DNA of 42,936 nucleotides from Deltaproteobacteria bacterium (GCA_019314375.1 JAFCZJ010000076.1:1-42936), one strand, 5' to 3'. Positions 1 through 8,573 are shown, counted from the stretch's first letter. The notes: generated by a model not told the origin, from the letters alone. Made by a program: numbers and translations.

Positions 1-919
1 CTCCATCTCGGCTTGGCGCATAGGCGTCCATGTTTGCCGCCAAGAACGAGTTGTCGGGAAGCTTGGGTAGGCTTTTTCCCTGGGAGAAGGCCTTGGCTGT
101 CTCCGCGGGAATGGCACCTGAGAACATGGCGAAACCAACCGGTGAACTGTCCGCGGGTAGTGGGAAGTAGAATGTGCCTTGAAGTTGGTGCTCCGTCATG
201 TTTTCGAAAACGGTGTCGACCACCGTCCTGGCTCTGGGGCCTTGGATATAGGTGACCAGACGGGTTTCTCGGGCAAGCAATGGCACCAACTTGCCCTCTT
301 CATTTCGTACCAGGACCTTGGCCTCTCTGGCTTGTGACGTGATCTGCTTCAGTACGGTTTTTTGAGGCTTTTCCGGGCTTTTCTCCGTGTCTTTCATCTT
401 CATCTTTTTGGCCATAAGCACACCGTCCATTTTGGCGGGTGCGGATTTGTTTGCTGCCATTTCCATTGCCACGGCAGGGGCTGCCATGGCCTTGGGAGAG
501 GGAGGAGGGGACTCTATCGCTTCGTTTTCGGCATGGTCGTCATCATCTCTGGCCCTGACGTTGGTCGGTCTGACCTCGTCCTTTTTTCCGCTGGCCTTCT
601 TTTCGATGTCTTCTACTTCTTTTTCGCTCAGAATTTTGGCTTGTGCGATGGCCTCCCGAATGCGAGCCAAATCCAGTTTCGCGGCCCTCGTGTTGTCGGC
701 GGCGGTCATCGTCGTATCGGGGACCGAAATGCCTTTGGCCTCGAAAGTCGTTTTGGCCTCTCTTTGTTCTTGTGGGTCAATCTGTGGCTGCTCATGACCT
801 ACTCCGTCCCCGAGGCCGAGGCGTTTACTGGGTCCCTCTGTTGGGGGACAAGCCGACAAGAATAAGGCCAGACTTGTGGAAATCAGGACTTTGGCCAGGA
901 TGGATTGCGAGATTTTCAT
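1..919 (-). CDS. VIT-domain lipoprotein, C-terminus off the left edge
   Basis: Partial gene of 306 codons with no stop before the window edge. The start ATG at 919 has a strong GGGGAGG ribosome site 4 to 5 bases upstream. The N-terminus is a lipoprotein signal (Lys-containing start, hydrophobic stretch, lipobox L-S-A-C at residues 21-24), so an exported, lipid-anchored protein is expected. Residues 45-195 are charged and Ala/Lys-rich, low in complexity and probably an extended linker. From about residue 210 the sequence looks like a VIT domain (vault / inter-alpha-trypsin): it has R-x-x-x-V-D-x-x-F-E-N followed by G-T-F-Y-F-P-L-P. VIT domains are usually followed by a VWA domain, which would lie outside the window. 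It is the last visible gene of the operon behind the VWA protein, kinase and regulator. A GGGGACGGAGTAGG repeat motif lies in frame just after the lipobox. Confidence 0.8.
   Translation of the reverse strand, partial: MKISQSILAKVLISTSLALFLSACPPTEGPSKRLGLGDGVGHEQPQIDPQEQREAKTTFEAKGISVPDTTMTAADNTRAAKLDLARIREAIAQAKILSEKEVEDIEKKASGKKDEVRPTNVRARDDDDHAENEAIESPPPSPKAMAAPAVAMEMAANKSAPAKMDGVLMAKKMKMKDTEKSPEKPQKTVLKQITSQAREAKVLVRNEEGKLVPLLARETRLVTYIQGPRARTVVDTVFENMTEHQLQGTFYFPLPADSSPVGFAMFSGAIPAETAKAFSQGKSLPKLPDNSFLAANMDAYAPSRDG
797..811 (-). repeat. copy of GGGGACGGAGTAGG short repeat
   Basis: On the minus strand it reads GGGGACGGAGTAGGT. It lies inside the VIT lipoprotein gene just after the lipobox codons. 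It matches the intergenic copies at 15590, 15787 and 27141. Confidence 0.55.
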
Positions 920-989
920 AAGACCTCCCCTTGGAAGAGCGAGAATAATTCAGCGAAGTGTAGCTTGTTGCTTGGCGGACTGGCAAGAG

Positions 990-1685
990 TCAGCCCAAAG
1001 ATGGGTCGTAACGATAGCCTGCTCCGTGGACGGTGAGGATGATGCGGGGATTTTTGGGATCCAACTCGATTCGTTTGCGAAGCTGTGAAATGTGTTGGTC
1101 GAGTGTGCGACTGCTGGGTAAGTAGTTGATTCCCCAGCATTCGTCCATGATCGTGTTTCGGTCCATGACCTCATTGGGATGGTCGGCAAAGAGTTTGAGA
1201 AGTCGCAGGTCCCGTAAGCTCAGCTCAATGACCTCTGTCCCCCTTCTCGCGCGCAATTCAGCCGGAGAGACCTCCAGGTCGCCAATCGAAAAAAGTGCTT
1301 TTGGCTCGGGTTCCGGTCTGCTGGCCAGGCAGCGGCGCGTGACCGCTCGTATTCTCGCGATGACTTCTCGCATGCCGAAAGGTTTGGTGATGAAGTCGTC
1401 GGCACCAAGTTCCAGGCCGACGACCTTGTCGATTTCTTCACCCTTGGCGCTTATGAATACGATAGGGATGTTGGAATTTTCTCCTCGAATCTTGCGACAC
1501 AGAGCAAAGCCATCCATGCCTGGCATCATGATGTCGAGGCAAAGAAAATCCGGGGCTTCGTCATTGTATCGCTGCCATGCCTCAAGGCCGTCTTTGGCCT
1601 GGATGACTTGGTAGCCTTCTTCTTCCATGATTTCGCTCAGAGCCTGACGGGTCAAAGCGTCGTCTTCAGCGATGAGGACTTTCAT
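990..1685 (-). CDS. OmpR/PhoB-family response regulator
   Basis: A 231-residue two-domain regulator. Residues 1-120 are a receiver: acidic pair at D8-D9, phospho-acceptor D51 in C-L-D-I-M-M-P-G, and the conserved Lys in F-I-T-K-P. Residues 135-230 are a winged-helix DNA-binding domain ending in the typical V-H-G-A-G-Y-R-Y segment. The start ATG overlaps the end of the kinase gene by 4 bases (ATGA), with GGGGAG 5 bases upstream, so the two are translated together and are very likely cognate partners. The VIT lipoprotein gene follows after 70 bases. The target genes cannot be read from the sequence; autoregulation of this operon would be ordinary for the family. Confidence 0.93.
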   Translation of the reverse strand: MKVLIAEDDALTRQALSEIMEEEGYQVIQAKDGLEAWQRYNDEAPDFLCLDIMMPGMDGFALCRKIRGENSNIPIVFISAKGEEIDKVVGLELGADDFITKPFGMREVIARIRAVTRRCLASRPEPEPKALFSIGDLEVSPAELRARRGTEVIELSLRDLRLLKLFADHPNEVMDRNTIMDECWGINYLPSSRTLDQHISQLRKRIELDPKNPRIILTVHGAGYRYDPSLG

Positions 1686-3271
1686 GTATTCTCCCCGTCA
1701 TTTTCATTGCTCTGTCCCCGGTTTTCTGCCCGGTTTTCTTTGGGTTTCTCTGGCTTGGGCGTTCGGATGCGGAATTCAAAACATGCGCCTTTGGGGCTGG
1801 GGAGTAGTTTCAAGTCGCCACCGTGTAGCCTTGCCAGATCTCGGGCGATGGCCAGACCCAGGCCGGTGCCCGTGGCCTGATCGGTGAGTTTTTCGCTGGC
1901 CCGATGGAAAGCTTCGAATATCCGGTCCTGCTGTCGCGTCGGGATACCGGGACCCTGATCGGCCACACGCACGACCAATTGTCGATTTTCCATACTGGTG
2001 GACACCAGTACCTGGGCCCCATCCGAGGCGTACTTTTCAGCGTTGCTCAGCAGATTGCCCAATATTTGCTCCAGGGCGTCAGCGTCTAGCATGACGATGT
2101 CGTGAGCGTTGGCTTCAAAACACAACTGCAGTTTCTTGCGTGCCATGGCTGGCTCAAATTGAGCGATGGTTGCTGCGATGACTTCATCGGGTTTTCGGGG
2201 TTTTGCGTACAGGGTTTCCTTGCCCCTCTCTTGGCGCGAAAAGGCCAAAATGTTGTTGATCAGGCGACCGAGCCTTGCGGTCTCGTCCAAGATTATGTCC
2301 AGACGTTGTTTGGCTTTCTTTTCTCCCGACAAGTTTTCGCCCAACATTTCTGCGTATAAGCGGATGTTGGTTAGCGGTGTACGCAATTCGTGGGAAACTC
2401 TGTTTACAAAACTGACCCGCTGCGCTGCTTCTCGCAGGCGCCGGAGATTGCTGCGGTAGAAAAAGATAGCCAGACCCACCAGCAACAGGCAGGCCATCAC
2501 CAGGGTGGAGGTGAGACCAAAAAGTATGCTGCCGCTGTTAGAGCCCGCAAGCGCTGCGTCCGAAGCATGGTAGGTCAGACGCCAGGCGTCCAGTGGAGGA
2601 TTGAGGGTCAGACTGGCATCAGGTGCCTCGTTCGTCTTGGGTCGATATTGGCCCCATCGATACCAGGTTTCGCCCATGGGACTGTCTAAGCTGATCAGGC
2701 CATCATTGAGCCCCTTGCTTGGCAAGGACCCGATGATGTCGGACCACAGGCGCATGGTGTTGACTTCGACTCCGGACAGGCTCCCATCGGGTTTGCGCTG
2801 CCAGTAGGCCAGGCGCATGTCCTTCCACGTCCATTTCTGCCAGCCTTTGCCTCCATGGATGGTTGGGGGTTGCCGGCAAAGCTGGCCCATGGTCACCCAC
2901 AAAGGGTCGGCTCTGAGCAGAAAGGCTCGCTCCGTCTTCGTCCATGGAGGTCGCTGGGGTGGGTGGATGCGCTGGCATTCCCGGTCCAGTGCAAACAAGC
3001 TGTGCACATAGGGCGAGGATTTGGCCCGGTGCCGGAATTCATTTGTTCTTTCAGGCAGATTCCTCAAGAGTTCAGCCATTTGCTTTTGTCGTCGCGCCAA
3101 AAGCGTGTCTATGCTTGAGCGAACATCGCTCAGTGTCACTTCCAGCAGTCCTCGAAAACGGTGCCGCAGGATTTCTTGTTCATCCAGGGCGACCCGAGCG
3201 CCAAGCCAGGCCACAAGCCCCAGGGACATCAAGATAAGAACAGCAAAAGTGGCTGAGAGGCTTTTGGTCAT
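1682..3271 (-). CDS. Membrane sensor histidine kinase
   Basis: A 529-residue kinase. A membrane segment at about 7-27 and another at about 249-271 frame a roughly 220-residue periplasmic sensor region with no family I recognise. Next comes the dimerisation/phosphotransfer domain with H-E-L-R-T-P-L (His near residue 295). The HATPase domain has an N box (N-L-L-S-N-A-E-K-Y), a G1 box (D-Q-G-P-G-I-P) and a G2 box (G-T-G-L-G-L-A-I-A). It starts directly at the stop of the VWA gene (TGA then ATG, no spacer) and overlaps the regulator gene by 4 bases. An exported VWA protein translated just before it may be a partner in sensing; that is inference. The polar C-terminal tail carries a copy of the GGGGACAGAG motif. 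Confidence 0.93.
   Translation of the reverse strand: MTKSLSATFAVLILMSLGLVAWLGARVALDEQEILRHRFRGLLEVTLSDVRSSIDTLLARRQKQMAELLRNLPERTNEFRHRAKSSPYVHSLFALDRECQRIHPPQRPPWTKTERAFLLRADPLWVTMGQLCRQPPTIHGGKGWQKWTWKDMRLAYWQRKPDGSLSGVEVNTMRLWSDIIGSLPSKGLNDGLISLDSPMGETWYRWGQYRPKTNEAPDASLTLNPPLDAWRLTYHASDAALAGSNSGSILFGLTSTLVMACLLLVGLAIFFYRSNLRRLREAAQRVSFVNRVSHELRTPLTNIRLYAEMLGENLSGEKKAKQRLDIILDETARLGRLINNILAFSRQERGKETLYAKPRKPDEVIAATIAQFEPAMARKKLQLCFEANAHDIVMLDADALEQILGNLLSNAEKYASDGAQVLVSTSMENRQLVVRVADQGPGIPTRQQDRIFEAFHRASEKLTDQATGTGLGLAIARDLARLHGGDLKLLPSPKGACFEFRIRTPKPEKPKENRAENRGQSNENDGENT
1708..1719 (-). repeat. GGGGACAGAGCA repeat-motif copy in kinase tail
   Basis: On the minus strand it reads GGGGACAGAGCA, in the low-complexity 3' end of the kinase gene. 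The form with C after GAG matches the unit found at 22438. It is weaker evidence than the intergenic copies because it is only 12 bases. Confidence 0.35.
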
Positions 3272-4615
3272 TCAGTATCCCGACCCAGGGCCCCGGATGA
3301 CTTGGATGGTTTGCAGCCTTTTGCGTTGCAAGGGCCAGACCTTTCGGTTCTTGAAATCTTCGGCTTCACGGGTCGCGTTTCTGCTCATTTCTTCGAGCAT
3401 TGAAGAGCCGGTGGCCTTCGCTTCCCGAGCCAGGAAGGCGGCATTTTGCAGCATGAGTTTGATGGCTTCGTCCTCCGTGCCCTTGTCGCGGAGGCGTACG
3501 GCCTGAAGCGACTGGTCCATGCCCAACTGCTGAGCCACGGCGATGCGGACCTCCGTGTTGGTGGATGCCTGGACTTGAGCCTCATCGCTCGCGCTTTCAT
3601 GTTTCACACGAAGCAGCAGTTCCCGCTGCATGCCGCTTTGCATCTCACCGTATTTCAGTTGAACCTGGGCCAAAGATCCCATGTAGTTTTCCGTTTGTGA
3701 CTCGGGCGGTAGCACTTCGATTTCCAGCAAGAGATAGCTTTTTCGCCCGCTGTAGAGTTGTCCGATTTCCAGCTCCACCCGATCTTCGAGGATGTCGGCC
3801 TTTGCGTTTAAAACCCTCACGGGCTTGACCCATGGAGCGCATTCAATCACCAAATGCAGACCTTGAGCCACGACGTTCAGTCCCTTGCCGAATTCTCGCA
3901 CAAAGGCCTCATGTAGTTGTTCCGGCTCGGCCACGAAGCTGTGGTTGCCCTGACTGGCGACCGCCAGGCGGGTGAGCAAGTCTTCATTGTAGTTCAAGCC
4001 CAGGCCGATGGTGGTTACCGCAATTCCCTCTTTGGCCAAAGACTCGCCCAGTTCCGCCAACTGTTCGGGGCTGCTGGGGCCCACGTTCGCGATGCCGTCA
4101 CTCAGTAAGACGATCCGGTTGACCTGGCGCCGGTCGTGATGCTTGCGCAGCTCCACGGCCCCTTTGCTGACGCCTGCGAACAAGGCCGTGGTGCCGCCGC
4201 TTCGGATCGATTGGATGCTCGCCTGGACGGACGCCCTGTTGCTGATCTTCGCGGCGGGGTAGGGCACCGTGACCACATCGTCATAGGCCACCACGGAAAG
4301 CAGATCATCGTCGCGGAGTTGCTCGATGGCCATCTTGGCGGCCAGTTTGGCTTTGTGAAGCTTCTCCCCGGTCATGCTGCCCGAACGATCGAGCACGATG
4401 GAGACGTTGATGGGGGCGCGCTGATCCTCTTCGACCACGGGAGGAATCATCTTGATCATCAGGTAAGTCGTCTGCTGCCGGCCCGATAACAAGGCGCCAT
4501 GAAGCAACTCAGCCTGCAAATGGAGTTGCTCCGGCGCGTCGGCCGCTTGCACCGCCCACGGGCCACATGCCAGCACCAGCATCGCCGTCAAAATACGCTT
4601 CATGATGGTTCCCAT
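3272..4615 (-). CDS. Exported von Willebrand factor A (VWA) domain protein
   Basis: A 447-residue product from the ATG at 4615, chosen because AGGAGGG sits 5 bases upstream; the frame is open further upstream but lacks such a site. The N-terminus (K-R, then about 9 hydrophobic residues, V-L-A-C, then A-V-Q-A) is a signal peptide. Either a lipobox Cys or a signal-peptidase I site after A-V-Q-A is possible. The VWA domain carries the metal-ion-dependent adhesion site as D-R-S-G-S, with later T-T-A and L-L-S-D-G-I elements, as in the Ca-activated-channel/YfbK-like group. The C-terminal half (about 250-447) is probably beta-rich plus a helical tail. VWA domains bind other proteins. The stop codon abuts the sensor-kinase start, so the exported protein and the kinase are co-translated. 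Confidence 0.88.
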   Translation of the reverse strand: MGTIMKRILTAMLVLACGPWAVQAADAPEQLHLQAELLHGALLSGRQQTTYLMIKMIPPVVEEDQRAPINVSIVLDRSGSMTGEKLHKAKLAAKMAIEQLRDDDLLSVVAYDDVVTVPYPAAKISNRASVQASIQSIRSGGTTALFAGVSKGAVELRKHHDRRQVNRIVLLSDGIANVGPSSPEQLAELGESLAKEGIAVTTIGLGLNYNEDLLTRLAVASQGNHSFVAEPEQLHEAFVREFGKGLNVVAQGLHLVIECAPWVKPVRVLNAKADILEDRVELEIGQLYSGRKSYLLLEIEVLPPESQTENYMGSLAQVQLKYGEMQSGMQRELLLRVKHESASDEAQVQASTNTEVRIAVAQQLGMDQSLQAVRLRDKGTEDEAIKLMLQNAAFLAREAKATGSSMLEEMSRNATREAEDFKNRKVWPLQRKRLQTIQVIRGPGSGY

Positions 4616-4761
4616 TTTGCCCTCCTTGCTTCGCGAGCACAAGTTCCGCGAAGGATAACGGGGTTCATTTACATTGAAGAGCATTTGTCCGAGGGGTGGG
4701 TTGGATTCCTGAAAACGAATTGTAAAAAAAATGAAAGCCGCATCGAATGGAAAACAACTCC

Positions 4762-5259
4762 TCAAGAAATTTCAGAGATTACCTTGTGTACCGCTTGCAG
4801 CAGATCGTCGACGTCGAAAGGTTTGTCGAGCAGGACTGCTGCACCCAGTCGCTCGGCTTCTGCATGTGTCTCTTCATTGCCAAAAGCGGTGATCAAGATT
4901 ATCGGCACGGTCCAATCTGGCTCGCGTAGACCGGCCAGAACATCGAGTCCAGTCCAGCCAGGCATGCGGATGTCTGAAACGATCAAGTCGGGCGGGACCC
5001 GGCCTTCGGCGAGTAGTCCATCCGCTAGGTGGTCTAGCAATTCATTGCCGTCTGCCACTTCGTCCACGGCGTAACCCGCTCTTTTGAGGGCCCCCGCTAG
5101 AAGATCTCGCATGTCCTCGTCATCTTCGGCGAGAACTATTTTGGCCTGATGCAGTGAGTCTGTGCGTCTTTCAAGGGTTGTGCGGCGGACTCCGCCGCAA
5201 CGAGTGCCCTGATAGCTGTGGGGCGAATTCCTTATCGTCCTTTCGGTTTCTGTGGGCAT
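4762..5259 (-). CDS. Single-domain response regulator (CheY-like receiver)
   Basis: A 165-residue protein with an N-terminal extension of about 38 residues and then a complete receiver domain: acidic E-D-D, phospho-acceptor D96 in I-V-S-D-I-R-M-P-G, Thr in I-T-A-F-G, Lys in L-D-K-P-F. No output domain follows, so it should act by protein contact or as a phosphate shuttle. The start is fixed by GGAGG 8 bases upstream of the ATG. A sigma-54 type promoter lies about 70 bases upstream (5328-5343, minus strand). The gene follows the NtrC-type regulator gene on the same strand, and the VWA gene starts 146 bases after its stop. Confidence 0.92.
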   Translation of the reverse strand: MPTETERTIRNSPHSYQGTRCGGVRRTTLERRTDSLHQAKIVLAEDDEDMRDLLAGALKRAGYAVDEVADGNELLDHLADGLLAEGRVPPDLIVSDIRMPGWTGLDVLAGLREPDWTVPIILITAFGNEETHAEAERLGAAVLLDKPFDVDDLLQAVHKVISEIS

Positions 5260-5327
5260 GGAGGACCTCCTTGCTGGGTCTGTCGATTAAATTGCAGGGC
5301 TGTTTGCGTCCTGTGTGGACCAAGTCA

Positions 5328-5343
5328 TGCATCATCTGTGCCA
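5328..5343 (-). promoter_or_regulatory. Predicted sigma-54 (-24/-12) promoter of the receiver gene
   Basis: The minus strand reads TGGCACAGATGATGCA. The GG and GC pairs are separated by exactly 10 bases, and the match to the TGGCAC-N5-TTGC consensus is near complete (ATGC for TTGC). It lies about 70 bases upstream of the receiver start and beside a gene for a sigma-54 activator. The same layout (TGGCA, six bases, ATGC) occurs at 8510-8525. Confidence 0.65.
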
Positions 5344-5466
5344 GCGAAATCGCCTCAGGATTAGGTCAAATCAAGATGGCCATGGCGCAAATTGGACCAC
5401 CGCAAGGCGGAAGGCTGTCCGAAACGTCGGCATTGTATTTGCGTAACGATTGGATAGGGGCGGCGT

Positions 5467-5481
5467 GTGGCGTCTTGCCAC
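5467..5481. promoter_or_regulatory. Inverted repeat GTGGC-N5-GCCAC, candidate activator site
   Basis: A perfect 5-base-arm inverted repeat about 125 bases upstream of the sigma-54 promoter at 5328-5343 and just after the NtrC-type gene stop. Distance and symmetry suit an enhancer-binding-protein site. No T-run follows on the minus strand, so a terminator is less likely. The 5-base arms alone are weak evidence. Confidence 0.35.
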
Positions 5482-5494
5482 GTGAGGCGAAATG

Positions 5495-6853
5495 TCACAT
5501 GCCGTACTGCTTGAGTTTTCTGTACAGTGTGCGGCGATCGAATCCGAGCACACGCGCGGCGTGGGCCTTGTTTCCACCGACGACATCCAGCACCTTGAGG
5601 ATATAGCGACGTTCCACTTCGTGCATCGCTTGTAGCTTAGAGGGATCGCTGCTGGCCTCCACTACGTGCGATGTCCGGTAGTTTCTGATTCGCTCCGGGA
5701 GATCGTCGACGATAATCCGCTCGTATTCGGTGAGCGCCACGGCCCGTTCCATGCAGTTTTGTAGCTCACGTACATTGCCCGGCCAAAAATAGGACAGAAG
5801 TTTTTTGGCGGCAGAACTTGTTAATCCCTCGATGTTGCGGTTCGTTTTCTTGGCGAAGACTTCGATGAAGTGCTGCGCCAATAGCAAGATGTCGTTACCG
5901 CGCGAAGAAAGTTGCGGCACATTGATCTGCACCACATTGATGCGATAGAGCAGGTCTGCACGAAAGCGCTTTTGCTGCACGTCCTCTTCCAGATCGCGGT
6001 TGGTCGCGGTGACCAGGCGGATGTCAAAGGACACTTCAGAGGTGCCGCCCACCGGTCGAACGCATCGCTCCTGTAGCGCCCGGAGCAGCTTTGGTTGCAA
6101 TTTCAGTGGCAGCTCGCCGATCTCATCAAGAAACACCGTGCCTCCACTCGCTTGCACAAGGATACCCGGCTTGGCGGATCTGGCGTCGGTGAAGGCCCCC
6201 TTGGCGTGGCCGAAGAATTCATTTTCCAGGAGATGCTCGGGCAGCGCCGCGCAGTTCACCGCCACGAATGGCTTGTCGCGTCGACGTCCTCGGCGATGCA
6301 AGGCGCGGGCCACAAGCTCTTTGCCCGTGCCCGTTTCTCCGACTATCAGAACGCTCGTCTGCTTGTCTGCCATCCGTTCCAGCAGGTGATAGACCTTCTT
6401 CATTGCCGTGCTGGCTCCAATGATTTTATCGTCGAATGGCGTGGACAGGGCCACGACATCACGGAGGTGCTTGACTTCTTCCTTTAGGGAATGGTGACGG
6501 ACAGCCCGTTCCAAGGTGAGCGCAAGTGTTTCGACATCAAGAGGTTTGGTGATGAAATCGTAGGCACCTGCACGGATCGCTGCAATGGCTGTTTCCATGC
6601 TGCCGAAGGCGGTGATCACCACCACCGGAAGGCCCGGACGATTTTCTTCTACTCGTTTGCAAAAGTCGATTCCATTGATGTCGCTCATGTTGAGATCGGT
6701 CACCACCGCATCGAAATTCTCGGCCAAGAGCAATTGCAGTGCTTCCTTTGACGAGTTTTTCCATTTCGATTGAAATCCCCACTCTCGCAGGCGACGTTCC
6801 AGCAACTCGCACATGTCCTGATCGTCATCAATGATGAGAATTTTGGCGTCCAT
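5495..6853 (-). CDS. NtrC-family sigma-54-dependent response regulator
   Basis: A 452-residue product from the ATG at 6853, whose first base is the last base of the kinase stop (TAATG). Domains: receiver (1-120, phospho-acceptor D53 in V-V-T-D-L-N-M-S-D, Lys in I-T-K-P-L); AAA+ sigma-54 activation domain (about 145-380) with Walker A G-E-T-G-T-G-K-E, Walker B G-G-T-V-F-L-D-E-I and R-F-R-A-D-L-L-Y-R-I; and a Fis-type helix-turn-helix at the end (R-V-L-G-F-D-R-R-T-L-Y-R-K-L). The sigma-54 contact loop reads G-A-F-T-D-A, not G-A-F-T-G-A. It should activate sigma-54 promoters after phosphorylation by the adjacent kinase. The two promoters of that type at 5328 and 8510 are the obvious candidate targets. 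Confidence 0.95.
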   Translation of the reverse strand: MDAKILIIDDDQDMCELLERRLREWGFQSKWKNSSKEALQLLLAENFDAVVTDLNMSDINGIDFCKRVEENRPGLPVVVITAFGSMETAIAAIRAGAYDFITKPLDVETLALTLERAVRHHSLKEEVKHLRDVVALSTPFDDKIIGASTAMKKVYHLLERMADKQTSVLIVGETGTGKELVARALHRRGRRRDKPFVAVNCAALPEHLLENEFFGHAKGAFTDARSAKPGILVQASGGTVFLDEIGELPLKLQPKLLRALQERCVRPVGGTSEVSFDIRLVTATNRDLEEDVQQKRFRADLLYRINVVQINVPQLSSRGNDILLLAQHFIEVFAKKTNRNIEGLTSSAAKKLLSYFWPGNVRELQNCMERAVALTEYERIIVDDLPERIRNYRTSHVVEASSDPSKLQAMHEVERRYILKVLDVVGGNKAHAARVLGFDRRTLYRKLKQYGM

Positions 6854-8331
6854 TAGTCCACGACCGATGGTAGGTAGATTGTGAAGCAACTTCCTTTGCC
6901 AATTTCGCTTTTGACCTCGATCCAGCCCCCGTGATCATCAATGATGGCGTGGACAATGGACAAGCCCAGTCCTGTGCCCTGATCAACATCCTTGGTGGTG
7001 AAGAAGGGATCAAAGATATGGGGCAGGTTGCTCTCGGTGATACCTTCTCCTTGGTCTTCCACGGTGATACGGCAGTAGTCTTGTTCGGGGGTTTCGGGAC
7101 TTGCCGGTGGCTTCCTGTGCTCGATGGATACCCCGACGGAAACCTGCCCCCCGTTGGGCATTGCGTGGATTCCGTTGGTGATCAAGTTGGTAAGTACTTG
7201 CTGGAGCTGGTTTCGATCGGCGAGAGCTTGTAACGGATCGCCTTCTTTGACAACAAGCGATACGCCGCTCTTTTTTTCGAGTGATTCGAGCATGGTCACC
7301 GTGTCGAGGGCCAATTGAAGCACCGCAACCTGTTCCTTTTTCGGTGCCTTTCGGCGGGAGAATCGCAGCAGCTGTTGAATCTTCTCCTTGATGCGTTTTG
7401 TCTGTCTGCAGATGACCCGTGAGCTCCCGACAGCGTCCTCTCCCTGGACTTGCCCTGAGAGAATCATCTTCGCGTGACCGTCGGCCACATTGAGCGGCGT
7501 GCCGATTTCATGAGCAATGCCGGCAGCGAGTTTGCCCACGGTGGCAAGGCGTTCTGCATGGAAGAGCTGGGTTTGAGCTGCCAGAAGAGCTTGCTGCTCG
7601 CGGATTAGCTCGTTGTGTGCTGTGGCCAACTTGGCCGACATCAGATTGATCTCGCCAGCGAGTTCCGTCAACTCATCTCGTCCGGCAATCTCGAGCGGGG
7701 TTTTATAGCCACCCTCGCCCACGGCTCGGGCTTTGGCGATCAGCTTCCGGATCGGACGGCCCATCCAGAAAATGCCGAGTCCCAAGGAGAGCGACAGATT
7801 GATCATCAGAATGACCAAAACCGCGATCGCGAGCCGCCACGCAGTTGATCGGACGTACTCCTGCTGGTCGGCAAGCGAGGTTACGATCACAATCGCTCCC
7901 GGACGATTTTCCTTGATCTGCACGGGTGTGAACGTACACAGCACTTCCTCATTCGGGATGCTGTCATGGACGATCGATACGACTTGACCGTCTGCAAGCT
8001 GCCCCAGATCGTCTGCACTGAGGCGTGGGCATCGAATGCTTAATCGGTCTCCATGCTTCAGGTCGACCCATTGTATACCGACATCAGAATCTCTGGCGGC
8101 GACATCTTTCAGAAATGCCAGGGCGCGTTGTTTGCCGGAGATATCCCAGGTGTCGGACGTTGCAGCTGCCAGTGCGTGGCCCAGGAGCCGGGCGGCCTGG
8201 GCTTTTTCCGCACGAAAGGTTTCTACCTCTCGATGCATGGTCAACCATCCGTGGACCGCTAATACCAGGCACATGCCTGTCAACATGCCAGCGGCGAGCT
8301 TGAGGACGAGACGCATCTTTACGCATCCCAC
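6853..8331 (-). CDS. HAMP-containing NtrB/ZraS-like sensor histidine kinase
   Basis: A 492-residue kinase, counted from a GTG at 8331. An ATG 15 bases later (8316) is equally possible because neither has a strong ribosome site. A membrane segment near 11-30, a periplasmic region of about 140 residues, and a second membrane segment near 170-195 are followed by a HAMP linker (R-P-I-R-K-L) and a short coiled coil. The phosphotransfer motif is H-E-I-G-T-P-L, as in kinases that pair with NtrC-type regulators. The ATPase domain has N-L-I-T-N-G-I-H-A-M, D-Q-G-E-G-I and G-T-G-L-G-L-S-I-V. The stop overlaps the start of the NtrC-type gene, making a cognate pair nearly certain. The signal is unknown. 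Confidence 0.94.
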   Translation of the reverse strand: MGCVKMRLVLKLAAGMLTGMCLVLAVHGWLTMHREVETFRAEKAQAARLLGHALAAATSDTWDISGKQRALAFLKDVAARDSDVGIQWVDLKHGDRLSIRCPRLSADDLGQLADGQVVSIVHDSIPNEEVLCTFTPVQIKENRPGAIVIVTSLADQQEYVRSTAWRLAIAVLVILMINLSLSLGLGIFWMGRPIRKLIAKARAVGEGGYKTPLEIAGRDELTELAGEINLMSAKLATAHNELIREQQALLAAQTQLFHAERLATVGKLAAGIAHEIGTPLNVADGHAKMILSGQVQGEDAVGSSRVICRQTKRIKEKIQQLLRFSRRKAPKKEQVAVLQLALDTVTMLESLEKKSGVSLVVKEGDPLQALADRNQLQQVLTNLITNGIHAMPNGGQVSVGVSIEHRKPPASPETPEQDYCRITVEDQGEGITESNLPHIFDPFFTTKDVDQGTGLGLSIVHAIIDDHGGWIEVKSEIGKGSCFTIYLPSVVD

Positions 8332-8509
8332 GGAGGTTTTGGGGCCCAGCTATTTTCAAGGCAAGCCATCGACAATTGCCCCTTCCACGCTGCACGTTAT
8401 GAACTCATCGTGGAGCCGGAAAATTCCCGCACTTTCACCAGTGAGGCATTATGTCTCAGGTTTTTGGCCCTGCGCTTTCAAGTGTCTTGGGAATACTCAA
8501 TTCTCCGGC

Positions 8510-8525
8510 TGGCATGAAACATGCT
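8510..8525 (+). promoter_or_regulatory. Predicted sigma-54 (-24/-12) promoter of the diguanylate cyclase gene
   Basis: The plus strand reads TGGCATGAAACATGCT. The spacing between GG and GC is exactly 10 bases. It lies 48 bases upstream of the ATG at 8574, leaving room for a short leader. It shares the TGGCA-N6-ATGC layout with the promoter at 5328-5343. The 240-base region 8332-8573 holds no other gene that I can support. Confidence 0.65.
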
Positions 8526-8573
8526 TATTCGAAGAGCAAAGAGCGCAAGGATCGGCTCAGCTCGGAGGTTTGA

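Noticed and set aside
362..865. Plus-strand open frames of 136-167 codons near the left edge
   Set aside because: They are antisense to the VIT lipoprotein, which has a strong ribosome site, lipobox and domain match.
8332..8573. A second small gene in the gap before the diguanylate cyclase
   Set aside because: Open frames there extend from inside the kinase gene antisense and lack ribosome sites; only the sigma-54 promoter is supported.
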